Source: Candidatus Poseidoniales archaeon
Lineage (GTDB): Archaea; Thermoplasmatota; Poseidoniia; Poseidoniales; Poseidoniaceae
Length of the DNA: 42,143 bases
Assembly (NCBI GenBank): GCA_003602605.1
Contig: QQRW01000007.1
Span: 1 to 42,143 of the forward strand
Direction of reading: 5' to 3'
In this document: one piece after another, positions 1 through 9,700 of the stretch
Numbering within the stretch: the stretch's first letter is position 1
Layout of the letters: each line of letters starts with the position of its first letter
Notes under the pieces: model-generated
Seen by the model: only the letters and a program-made list of their open reading frames with translations
Databases searched by the model: none
What the model was told of the DNA's origin: nothing
Program-made: the position numbers and the translations under genes

Positions 1-1484
1 GTGGTGTCAATGGTCCAAATGTATCCCGTGTGGTTGGTGTTGGTACCGTACTCAGGAGCAATCATGGTCAAGTGGCGCCAGTTGATGCCAAATTCAGCAT
101 CGTTTGGTCCTGTGCCACATTCTGCGTCCCATGTTTCCATTGGGTCCGTATCCTTGGCTCCGTTGCACAACAGGTGATCGTATGGAACCGCATAGTGAAT
201 CCATCCGTTGCCGTTGAGTGCGCCGCTGCTTCCGCCCCATTCTTCTGAAGACATGTTGGCGTGACCGCCCCCGTCTGGGCCGTACCATCCATCGTCAGCG
301 CTTGGGCATCCAAGCCATCGTCCGACTTCGTTATCCTGTGGCCATGTGATGCCTTCTGGGTCTGGGACAGCCGGTGGTTCTGACACATCGACGATGCGTA
401 GTCCTGCGTCCCAGTAGGAGATGTAAAGCAGTGCTTGGCCGGTGATTGGGTGGATGTGGAACACGTTATCGTGGTTGAAGATTGAACCACCGCATGTCGT
501 CTCTGGCTCAGGCGAGTAGCCGCCCCAGCGAATAATTTCACGACTGCCGTTCTGTTGTTCCTCGGTTTGGGTCGGCAACCAAGATTCGAAACCAAGTGGC
601 ACGTAGAAAACTTGTGTTCCTTTGTAGAAAGTTCCAGAATCACCTTCGACCATTTCTGGATAGGGGTCTGCGCCGTAGAGGAAGAGGTGGCATTCTTCTT
701 GAGCGTAGATCACAGGTGCATTTTCCCAGTCGCAATCGACATGCAGGTCTTGGTTGTGGAAGCCGGCTGGAGGATTGTTCCATTCTGCAACCTTAATTGG
801 TTCGTTCTTGTTAGCAACATAAATCACATCCAATCGGTTTGCACCGCTGTTGGCATCATCGTCTTGAGGGATTGGATCAAGGTCACTGTTTGTTAGTTCG
901 TGATTGACCAAAACCCAATTGTTGTCAGGAGTCACCTTGATGTCGATCATTCGACCGACTTCAGCATAGTAGGTTGAGAGAAGAACAATGTTGTTTGGCT
1001 CGGAGATGTCGAGGATTTCAAATTGGTTGTAGGATGAAACATACGCATAGCAGCCGCCAGTACCGTCTGGGTTCTTAACGCAGTCTTCCATGAAATTGCC
1101 TTCGATGGATATTTCTGAGGAGTCTCCGGGGGTTGGCCCGACGTTCTTGTATTCAGGATAACATGGGCGTCCGGCTACGTTGTCAAGTTCTGCAGGTGGT
1201 GCCACATTACCATCGCAGTTGAGGTTGTGGTAGTCGATGAGCACCATGTTGTCGGTCTGCAACCGGTGCGCCAATAGATCGCTGTGGCTGTGGTTTTCAT
1301 CTTCGATTTCGACAACCGGGTCGACCCATTCGGATGCTGCGCTTACATCCTCAGCATTTTTGTCGCCACCGAGTGCAAGGTATGCAGTTGCAGAGAGCAA
1401 ACTAATGACGACTAATCCAACAAATGCAAACGTGATTACTCTGTCGGCTGCTTCGCTGTTTTGGAACAGAAGACTTGATTTCAT
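1..1484 (-). CDS. Secreted/membrane-anchored LVIVD-repeat-like protein, C-terminus truncated by window edge
   Basis: Open minus-strand frame from ATG at 1484 (MKSSLLFWNSEAADRVITFAFVGLVVISLLSATAYLALGG...) to the window edge. N-terminal TM/signal followed by LVIVD-like motifs (FEILDISEPNNIVLLS, GLRIVDVSEPPAV). Not in the ORF track because it has no stop inside the window. Confidence 0.8.
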   Translation of the reverse strand, partial: MKSSLLFQNSEAADRVITFAFVGLVVISLLSATAYLALGGDKNAEDVSAASEWVDPVVEIEDENHSHSDLLAHRLQTDNMVLIDYHNLNCDGNVAPPAELDNVAGRPCYPEYKNVGPTPGDSSEISIEGNFMEDCVKNPDGTGGCYAYVSSYNQFEILDISEPNNIVLLSTYYAEVGRMIDIKVTPDNNWVLVNHELTNSDLDPIPQDDDANSGANRLDVIYVANKNEPIKVAEWNNPPAGFHNQDLHVDCDWENAPVIYAQEECHLFLYGADPYPEMVEGDSGTFYKGTQVFYVPLGFESWLPTQTEEQQNGSREIIRWGGYSPEPETTCGGSIFNHDNVFHIHPITGQALLYISYWDAGLRIVDVSEPPAVPDPEGITWPQDNEVGRWLGCPSADDGWYGPDGGGHANMSSEEWGGSSGALNGNGWIHYAVPYDHLLCNGAKDTDPMETWDAECGTGPNDAEFGINWRHLTMIAPEYGTNTNHTGYIWTIDT

Positions 1485-1566
1485 TGAGTCGATTCAACGA
1501 AGGGTTGTATTTTAATTAGTCCACTTAGCGAGATGATTTATCTATCTGTAGCGCAGCGTTGGATGC

Positions 1567-2217
1567 ATGGAACGCATGGCTATACCCATTTTCGTATTAT
1601 TCCTTCTCGCTGGCGCGGCAACAATGCCCTTGCAGTCGAGTGCCCACACAGCGAGTGCATTCACCGTACTTGTTAAGGAAAATGGATTCTCTCAAAGTTC
1701 GCCAGAAATCTTTCACAACGATTCGATTATTTGGCACAACACCGATAACGCATCGAATTTGACGCATCGATTGGTTCACGACCATGATGGAGATGGCTTG
1801 TATAACGGCAGTCTAGATTGGGACTCTGGTGAACTTCACGCCTACTGTGAAAGAGACGAAAACAATACCAAGGTCGATGATTCATGCAACACAAGTTTCG
1901 TCATCGAATTCAATATCAATTGGACTGAAGGCGACTACGCCTACCAAGACCTCCGTTCCGATGGTTCAGTCGTTAACGCCACGATTCGATTGTTCAAAGA
2001 TATGGACAGTCACAATGCCTCAACTGCTCCGACCATCGGTAGCAGTTTCGGAGTCAATGATGACGCTCCGGCAGACAACACCCAAACCAATGAAGCAGCG
2101 ACTCCTGAAGACGTATTGCTGTACATTGCAATGGGCACAGGCGGGGCAGCTGTCTTGCTCCTAGGGCTGTTAGTTCTACGAAGACCAGAAAATTCCGATA
2201 TCTCTGAATCTGAGTGA
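1567..2217 (+). CDS. Secreted, C-terminally membrane-anchored protein, possibly cupredoxin-fold-like
   Basis: 216 aa; N-terminal signal peptide, C-terminal TM (YIAMGTGGAAVLLLGLLVL) plus short basic/acidic tail. FTVLVKENGFSQSSPEIFHNDSIIWHNTDNASNLTHRL resembles the N-terminal half of cupredoxins. Confidence 0.7.
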   Translation: MERMAIPIFVLFLLAGAATMPLQSSAHTASAFTVLVKENGFSQSSPEIFHNDSIIWHNTDNASNLTHRLVHDHDGDGLYNGSLDWDSGELHAYCERDENNTKVDDSCNTSFVIEFNINWTEGDYAYQDLRSDGSVVNATIRLFKDMDSHNASTAPTIGSSFGVNDDAPADNTQTNEAATPEDVLLYIAMGTGGAAVLLLGLLVLRRPENSDISESE

Positions 2218-2274
2218 TTCAAAATTCGAACAACCAGTGCATGGCAGATCGCTTCGATTTCAATCTTGGTCGAA

Positions 2275-2526
2275 TTATGCATTAACTGCTTCAGCAGCCT
2301 TCTTGCGCTTTCGATTCCATTTTTTGATCCGAGGTAATTGCCACTTAATGATTCCAGTCCAGAAAACAATTGCTATCACAGCTTGACCTACAACCATCGT
2401 GACCCAAGGGTCATTGTCCCAGGCGTCAGTGTTTCCAGTAAAGGTAATTCGAGCGAAATAAGCAGAAATCATCATTCCAAAGATAAGATGGACCCAACGT
2501 AAAATTGTATTCCAGTTTCGAGCCAT
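2275..2526 (-). CDS. Small two-TM membrane protein
   Basis: 83 aa, two hydrophobic segments and a basic C-terminus. Starts 2 nt after the stop of the upstream minus-strand gene, so probably co-transcribed with it. Confidence 0.7.
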   Translation of the reverse strand: MARNWNTILRWVHLIFGMMISAYFARITFTGNTDAWDNDPWVTMVVGQAVIAIVFWTGIIKWQLPRIKKWNRKRKKAAEAVNA

Positions 2527-2528
2527 AC

Positions 2529-2648
2529 TTATTCCTCAGGGTTTTCTTCCTTGTACTTTTTCAATTTCGCTTCAAATTCTTCAGCTGTCAGCCCGTGCCA
2601 TCCTTTGCACATACCCGTTGGTGATCGTCCACATCCGCATTTACTCAT
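2529..2648 (-). CDS. 39-aa CDGSH-like cysteine/histidine mini-protein (CxCGRSPTGMCKGWH)
   Basis: MSKCGCGRSPTGMCKGWHGLTAEEFEAKLKKYKEENPEE. Strong Shine-Dalgarno AAGGAGG upstream of the ATG at 2648 (alternative ATG at 2657). The ORF track gives a 128-aa version whose N-terminal extension is probably spurious. Confidence 0.75.
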   Translation of the reverse strand: MSKCGCGRSPTGMCKGWHGLTAEEFEAKLKKYKEENPEE

Positions 2649-2720
2649 GTTATTCATTCCTCCTTGCCCAACCCATGAGGCCTTGCTATTAAGTCGGAAA
2701 AGTTTCAGCGAAGAGACCAT

Positions 2721-2738
2721 AGTATTGTGTATGATACT
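2721..2738. promoter_or_regulatory. Candidate HxlR-type operator, AGTAT-N8-ATACT inverted repeat
   Basis: AGTATTGTGTATGATACT: perfect 5-bp half-sites in the intergenic region between the divergent mini-protein gene and the HxlR gene. Confidence 0.4.
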
Positions 2739-2773
2739 TGATTCTTGATATAGAAGGTTGAGTAGGTAGTGAC

Positions 2774-3121
2774 ATGCAACCGCCAGAGCAGCAGCCGACT
2801 GAGCAACAAATCCCTGTGTGTCTTCAATACAGGGGGAAGAAACTCGTCGACCTGTTAGGTAAATCGTATGTATTGGAATTACTCTACTATCTATCGTCGA
2901 ATCATCCCGAAGCAATTCGCTTCAACAAACTCAAAAGGGAGCTTTCGATTACAGCAACTACTCTAAGTCGCAGACTGGATGAACTTGTGGAAGCGGGATT
3001 GGTCAAGCGTGAGGTTTTCGCTGAAGTCCCTGCAAGGGTTGAATACTCGAAAACCGAAAAGGGGCTTTCCTTCAGTCCTGTATTGAGATCACTCTTCACT
3101 TGGGTTGAAGAAAATAAATGA
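2774..3121 (+). CDS. HxlR-family winged-helix transcriptional regulator
   Basis: 115 aa; LLGKSYVLELLYYLS...RFNKLKRELSITATTLSRRLDELVEAGLVKREVFAEVPARVEYSKTEKGLSFSPVL is a typical HxlR (wHTH) signature. Confidence 0.85.
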   Translation: MQPPEQQPTEQQIPVCLQYRGKKLVDLLGKSYVLELLYYLSSNHPEAIRFNKLKRELSITATTLSRRLDELVEAGLVKREVFAEVPARVEYSKTEKGLSFSPVLRSLFTWVEENK

Positions 3122-3191
3122 TGCTGATTGAAGAGCAATACGCGCTTTTTAACAAACAGATATTCAAAAGGAGTACCTCTTTTCTAGAGCC

Positions 3192-3983
3192 ATGAAGTAC
3201 ACTTTATCCATTGCTACAATTGTGTTCTTATTGTTACTCAGTGCCGCATCTGGTGCCGCTTTGACCGCTCTTACAAGTTCCAATTCCTCCAGTTCTGGAG
3301 AGTTTTCCATTGATGCGCCTGTCGTGTACGGCGTCAACGAGTACACACTGGTAGAAATCGATGAAGGCGATAACGATGAAGAAGATGTCATCACTGAGCG
3401 ACTGTTCGAATTTATTTTCGATGCCGTATCTTCTGGAGATGTTGTGTCATGGGACTTTGGAGACGGTACCGCCGCTACAGGCAACAGTGTCAGCCACATG
3501 TTTGCCTCACCAGGCCAATATACCGTCACAGCAACATCCACTTCCGTTGATTCAATTCAAATTGATACCGTCGAAGTTGTTGTCGAGAAAATCTCAACGG
3601 TAGAATCCGACAACATGGAGTGCGTGTGTGCACCAACTGCTAAATCCACAATCATCGACTTGGTGCCTCCTGAAGGTACAGCATCGTATGAAGGTACAGT
3701 CACCGTCGAGCATGATGGCAGCAGTGAGTCGTGCTCCCTGCGTAATCCTCTGCAAGAATGCCATGTGCGTGTTATTCTCGAACGGACTCTCGATGGTTCA
3801 GTTATCGAACAAGAGGTTCTTTTCGATGATACTTTCCGAACCAATGAACACAGCGTAACCTTCGAAATGATGGATGTCGAAATCGATGCAGGTGAAGGGC
3901 TTCAACTGCGACTCGAAACGGACCAAATCAGAGACTGGCACAAGCCAAGTACCTCTTGGACCACGTCAGCTCCAGTTGAGTGA
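3192..3983 (+). CDS. Secreted PKD-domain protein
   Basis: 263 aa; signal peptide, then PKD motif VVSWDFGDGTAATGNSVSHMFASPGQYTVTATS. Confidence 0.8.
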   Translation: MKYTLSIATIVFLLLLSAASGAALTALTSSNSSSSGEFSIDAPVVYGVNEYTLVEIDEGDNDEEDVITERLFEFIFDAVSSGDVVSWDFGDGTAATGNSVSHMFASPGQYTVTATSTSVDSIQIDTVEVVVEKISTVESDNMECVCAPTAKSTIIDLVPPEGTASYEGTVTVEHDGSSESCSLRNPLQECHVRVILERTLDGSVIEQEVLFDDTFRTNEHSVTFEMMDVEIDAGEGLQLRLETDQIRDWHKPSTSWTTSAPVE

Positions 3984-3995
3984 GTGTTTCCAAAA

Positions 3996-5759
3996 TCAAT
4001 CGCAGCAGGTCTTTTCAATGCTGTCTTGAGCACAGAAACACGTCTTTGCAGGAACAATATCGGCACGAGAGCTTCGTTCATTGAACAAAGCAGTGACTTC
4101 GGCCAATTCTTCAGGTGCATCTCCTCGTGCTTCAAGGCACAACTTGAGACCTAAGAGGCCCCACATGTTATCTTTCCACAGTTTTATGTCAGCACGGTAG
4201 ACCTCTTCCGCTTCTTCGTATTCTCCTTGTTCATGGAGTAATGCACCGAGGATGTGACGGACTGGTTGCATTTGCCCCCAAGGTTCGTTGTAAGCGAGGT
4301 TGAGTGAGAGGTCGACGCCTCGTCGCAAGTGATCGAAGGCTGCAGTGAAATCTGATGCTTCTCCACGCTCTTTTGCCAAAAATTGCTTCCGATATTCAAT
4401 TTCTCCGTCCAAAACTGCGGCATTGACCAGCAGAATACATGGACCTTCACTCGGATCTTGATACATCAAATTGTTGTGAAGTACACGCCCAGCCAAGGCA
4501 GGGTTTTCGAGTGCCTCGTAGAACAAAGCCTGTTCAGCTTCAGCTTCAGGAACCATGCCTTTGGAAGCATATGCCACACCACGCGCATAGTGCTGTGTAG
4601 CGATGGTTGCAGGGAAGACTGCTTTGTCAGAATACATCGGTTCGGCGAGAATCTCATCCCACTTACCAAATCGAATCATGACGTGCCAAGGCATTGTGAC
4701 ATACGATTCAAGGAAAATTGCACCCATTGGAATCACGCCAGCGAGCATAAACTGAACACCGGAGTTTTCATCGCCAGCTGGAAGCGTGTCGACTGCTTTA
4801 CGAGCATACTTCAGTGCAGTTTCGTATTGTCCTTCAAACATTGCACACCAAACGACAAAGTGGTGGTTGTGCATTCGGTAAAACTTGTAAAATTGTGATT
4901 CATTACCGGTGAGTTCTACATACCTGTCATCAGCTTCGACCGCTGCAATGTTACACTCAATCGCCTCTTTCCATTGTCCGACCCACGCATCAATGTGTGA
5001 TGGCATGTGGACGAGATGGCCCATGCCTGGCATTACGGTACGGAGAACGTCGGCAGCAGGAAGTGCGCGTTCAGGGAAAGGTGACAACTCGAGAGCGTGA
5101 CAATACAAGTGGCACAATGCAACATGTTGTTTCGCTCCTTCGATGTTTTCAAACGCATCCTCCATGACCTTTACCAAAAGCAAGGTATTGTCGTCTGCAG
5201 GTGTGATTTCCCCAGTCGCTGTATTCTTATCCCACAATTGCCAAGCTTTCAGATTCATGAGAGCCTCGACATAGATTGCTGTCACATCTAAATTGCCAGC
5301 ATATTTTCGATAAAGTGGCTCCATCGCTTCAGCGAAAGCGACGTTCAGTTCGGGACTGTTGCCCATGTTGAGGACGGTGGGGTCTGCTGCATCACGGGCT
5401 TCAGCAGAATGGCGAAGTGCCAGTGCATCGATAAGGTCTTTTTCAAGTTCAGTGCAACCATCTTTGAGCGAAACTGCTGTTTGAATGGAATCATGACCAG
5501 AACCAAGTCCTGGACTCCAATTGTAGTTCGATGATACACAGTAAGCAATACCCCACCAGGCCATGGCGCATGTAGGGTCGAGTTCTGCGACTTTGCTGAA
5601 GCAAGCAATGGCTTGTTCATGGTTGTAGTTGATCATGTGGCCATAAGCTTCAACGAACATTTTTCTTGCATCTTCATTGGCGCAGGTGATTGTTGTAGCA
5701 AAGGCGTAATTGGCGGCATTACCGAAGTCGTAATCTGTAGGTGCTAAGGACATATCCAT
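3996..5759 (-). CDS. Tetratricopeptide-repeat protein
   Basis: 587 aa; helical TPR-like repeats (AIACFSKVAELDPTCAMAWWGIAYCV..., GEYEEAEEVYRADIKLWKDNMWGLLGLKLCLEARG). Confidence 0.75.
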   Translation of the reverse strand: MDMSLAPTDYDFGNAANYAFATTITCANEDARKMFVEAYGHMINYNHEQAIACFSKVAELDPTCAMAWWGIAYCVSSNYNWSPGLGSGHDSIQTAVSLKDGCTELEKDLIDALALRHSAEARDAADPTVLNMGNSPELNVAFAEAMEPLYRKYAGNLDVTAIYVEALMNLKAWQLWDKNTATGEITPADDNTLLLVKVMEDAFENIEGAKQHVALCHLYCHALELSPFPERALPAADVLRTVMPGMGHLVHMPSHIDAWVGQWKEAIECNIAAVEADDRYVELTGNESQFYKFYRMHNHHFVVWCAMFEGQYETALKYARKAVDTLPAGDENSGVQFMLAGVIPMGAIFLESYVTMPWHVMIRFGKWDEILAEPMYSDKAVFPATIATQHYARGVAYASKGMVPEAEAEQALFYEALENPALAGRVLHNNLMYQDPSEGPCILLVNAAVLDGEIEYRKQFLAKERGEASDFTAAFDHLRRGVDLSLNLAYNEPWGQMQPVRHILGALLHEQGEYEEAEEVYRADIKLWKDNMWGLLGLKLCLEARGDAPEELAEVTALFNERSSRADIVPAKTCFCAQDSIEKTCCD

Positions 5760-5823
5760 CCCTACAGATTTTTACACTTAAGTAAATCGAATGGAAATTA
5801 TCAAAATCGCCGGTTTGGAAAAA

Positions 5824-6735
5824 TTACTCTTCCTCTTGTCCAGAATAAGCCTTGGAATTGCTCGGCTTCTGCGGTAAGAAAATCCACATCAAGGGTATGA
5901 AAAGCAAGTAAGGGATGTTTTTACCGTAAGTTAAATCCAATGCGGATTGGAATTCAACAAAGGAGGCTGCATCCGAATCGTTCGCTTGAGGCGGTTCATT
6001 TCGTATTGAGGAATAATTTTCGGGCTCTACTAATCCCAGGTCATAGCCGCTGAAACTCAGATCAAATCGAATCCCAGTGGGCAACAAGGACGGCTGAACA
6101 CTGCTTTGCCGGTGTGCGAAAGAACCTTGCTCGGTTTGAGCTACAAATGTCTCATCAGCAAGCGACGAATCATCCTCTTCACCGTCGCCACCGTCATCGT
6201 CTCCACCGTTATATCCCGTTAAATCAAGAATGTACGATGCGGGCATAATCACGAGGAAGCAGGCAAGAGCAAATGTTAGTGCGAAAGCGCGAAGCGTTCC
6301 TTTGAAGCGAATGCCGGCAACTACAAGGCACTCAGTTACGCAGAGGAAAACCAATGAAAACAAGGTCGCATTACGTCCATATTTGAGCCATTCAATCGCT
6401 TCACCTTCATCCTCCGATTCTGACGAGGGTTTTTCGTCGTCCGAATTGTCTTGGGTCGTGTTTTGTTGAGAAGCATTCACCGGTTCATCGTAATCTCTAA
6501 ACAACATATATAACAAGAAAGATGTAGCATTTTCCATCTCTACATCGATGAGCGTTTGCTCTTTATCGATTGCCACCAAAGCATTGACTTTGGTTGGAGC
6601 CGGTTGCCCTTCAGTGTATTGACCTTCGAATTGAATCACCAGCCAAGCCGATAAAAACAAATGGAGGGCGATGAGGACGGTCCCCAAGATTCGCACACCA
6701 TCTCCTACACGGCTATGAGGAGGGCGTAGGGCCAT
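5824..6735 (-). CDS. Membrane protein with acidic loops, unknown function
   Basis: ORF 5824..6771. Start placed at ATG 6735 because GGAGA lies 4 nt upstream; the 6771 start would be TTG. Several TM segments and Asp/Glu-rich linkers. Immediately downstream of the 1008-aa gene. Confidence 0.65.
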   Translation of the reverse strand: MALRPPHSRVGDGVRILGTVLIALHLFLSAWLVIQFEGQYTEGQPAPTKVNALVAIDKEQTLIDVEMENATSFLLYMLFRDYDEPVNASQQNTTQDNSDDEKPSSESEDEGEAIEWLKYGRNATLFSLVFLCVTECLVVAGIRFKGTLRAFALTFALACFLVIMPASYILDLTGYNGGDDDGGDGEEDDSSLADETFVAQTEQGSFAHRQSSVQPSLLPTGIRFDLSFSGYDLGLVEPENYSSIRNEPPQANDSDAASFVEFQSALDLTYGKNIPYLLFIPLMWIFLPQKPSNSKAYSGQEEE

Positions 6736-6771
6736 GTATTCTCCACGCGCCACTCGTACTTGAGGATTCAA

Positions 6772-9700
6772 TCACTCTTCGTTCTCGCCAGCATCGTTGT
6801 CTCGGCGGCTACCGGATACGACACCTGCGAGAACAATAATCGCAACCATTGAGATTGGAGACAAGAACGGCAAATCTAAGCCAGAATCATCTGCCAAATC
6901 TTCTGCAGTCTGAGGTGCAGTATCGTCGTCATCGTTTGATACAGGAGGAGTTCCTGTTTCAGGTAGAGTAAGATTGCTTACATCAACTCCTGCTGCAATG
7001 AGGTCTTCTTCGATTGCACCGAGGTCGTGGTCGTCGACATTGACGATGTCATTGATTGACGTTGCGTCCTCCATGCCATTGGTTGCAGCGTTCGCATCAA
7101 CCCCTGTTAGGTAACGGATACTGAGTTTTGCTGGAGCGTCGTCCGTATATCCTTGAGTCTCTGGTCCGGCAAGAGTGTATGCGCCATCGTCGTTCATGAC
7201 GTAAACGCCAACTCCGACCATTGCTGCATGTTCATTACTCCACATTGGAGACCACATACCATCGTCGTAAGGGAATTCTTCGAACGGCTCGACGTCCTCA
7301 AGACGGTCTTCAAGGTTCATACCGAATTGCTCGAGTACATCCTCAAGTCCAGATTCCCCTAGAGCTTCGAAAACAGCAGCAACACGGTCGCTGACTTCAT
7401 CATCTGACTCTTCAATCATCGTGCAATGCATTTCCGAAGCGTACGGTGTTGAGGCCCCGTCTTGGGTAAGTTCAGTCATAAGGCAGTATTCGCCCACTTC
7501 AAGTACGTCGATGTTGCCTTCCACCGTGTATGTGTTTTCTGACCCATCAATGGCCATCGTTCCAGAATCAAGTTGATTTTGATTCGGATCCATCAGCGAG
7601 TAAGTTACTGTCGCACCTTCAGAATCAGACCAGTCATAGACAGCCAAATCGTAGCGAAGACTCATTGGTTCATTTTCATACATTTGAGAATATCCTAATT
7701 CAGGACCAATCCATTGTGAATGGCACAGTTCAGATAATTCAACAAGTGGAGATGAGGCCCCTGTTTCGGTGATTGAAGCAGTCATACACATGGTCGCCTC
7801 GCCGTACGTTGACGGGATGGCTACGCCGCTGTCTTCGGACCAAGATGTGGCCCAATCTGGATTTGAATCGCACAACCAAGAGTCGCAGATTGTGGATTCA
7901 ATCGATGCAAGTGGGGTTCCTGCATCGTCAAATACATTCATCTGGAGTGTGTAGTGGTTGAGTACGCCTTCATCTTCCAATGTTGAGCAATCGCCGGTTC
8001 CGTCGTTGAGAGTTGTCCATTCAACTTCACTTCCATCGTTGCAAGTGAACATCTTTGTCGAACCATCAGCAGGTGCTTCGTCTGATCCATCGCTGCAGGC
8101 GGATTCGCCATCGTTCACTGACATGAAACCGATTTCAGTGCCGTCGTCGCAAGTGAATATTGCAGAATCTTCGCTTTGCAAAACCGAAGTGTTGCCCGAA
8201 AGAGCGGTCTGAACTGTAACGTTATCTCCCCAGAAATGAAGATCTCCGGTGAGTCTTGCTGGAGCGTTTGCTGGGCTAAAGCCCTCAACATACAACCAAG
8301 CCTGACCCAATGTCATACCTTCCATATTATCGATTATGTAGACCTCGACAGAACAGTATTCATCTTCTTGGCACATGTCTGCATCATCCATGATTGTAAC
8401 GCCATCGCCAACGGACCACACTTGATCGCCAACGCTGCCAGATTCAACAAGGCTGCAATCGCCACCAGTAGGCATTCCAGGGTTTGAGCAGGTAACCGGC
8501 GCGCTACCGTCAACTGATACTCGGATCATTACTGTAGCCCAATTGATGTCGTCGCCATGGTTCATTGTAACGTAGCCTAATTTGTCTTCATCACCTTCAT
8601 AGTTTACAACTTCTTCAGATCCGAACGAATACATCATTACTTCGCCATCTGTCTCTGCTGAGCCGAAAAACGATTCGAGACTGTCTGTAATGTCTTCACC
8701 GATGTCTTCAGCAACTTGTTCAGCAAACGCTTCTCCAGAACCTGCAAGGACATTACCCATCATCAGGAACATCAAAGGATTTCCTGGTGGGCAAGTGTCA
8801 CAACTCTGAACTTGAGTGGATAGGCCTTCACCGTCGCCGAGGTCAACGGTGAGTGTTTCTCCCTTTGAGAAATCGAATTCCCCGTACATCTCCATGTCGA
8901 AATTACCCGATTCGGTTAGAGAATCGGATATTTCAAGGTCGAACTCTCCAGCGTCAAGGCCGAAGTCTTCAGTTGGAATACCTTCAATTGAGAAAGAGTA
9001 GTCAACTGCACCGGTATAATCACCGGTTAAGTCGCCACACTCGTATTCGCCGCATTCCCAGTAATAGTTGTCATTAGCCGCAGATAAATCCACATAAATT
9101 GCATTCGGTGAGCCAAGACGCCATTGTGAGGAGGAGTCTGTGATTGAATATCCTAACGTGAGTTCAGTACTGAAATCAACAGGGAACTCTTCACCGCCGC
9201 CTTCCAACAATACATCAATATCAAGGCCGACGAGGGCTGAAACATCCATGCTGAACTCCATGTCTGCTCCGATGAGATTGTACGAATCATCGAGGTATTC
9301 GGTATACATCATGTCAACGGTCAATACTTGTTCCAAGGTTTGAACAACATCAATGTCAAAGCTGGTAGGATCGGAACCAAAGTTTGTTTCTGACCAGTCG
9401 GTTTGAAGGATTGAATCGGCAAGTATGCCGTGACGAAGGGTAACGTCATCGGTTCGGCTCCAAACTGAAACATCGTTCCCGTTGTTGTCTTGGATTGTTT
9501 GCGGGGTAATATCCTCTGTGTGATGAACATAAACATTTGATGCACCGGTTTGTAATTGACCGATGATGAGGTTGAATCCAGCATCGTCCGCTGCGCCCAT
9601 AATTTCGCTTAGAATTTCAGGGACATCGAGACCGGTAAAATTCTCAAGGTCAGTGTCAACACTGCTCCAATCGTATTCAACGCCATAGTAAAATTCGGAC

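Noticed and set aside
68-643. 191-aa minus-strand ORF from the track
   Set aside because: Out of frame with the better-supported LVIVD-like gene that spans 1-1484; composition looks like a shadow frame.
1484-1498. TTGAGTCGATTCAA-like near-palindrome just upstream of the LVIVD-like gene start
   Set aside because: Symmetry is imperfect and short; not distinguishable from chance.
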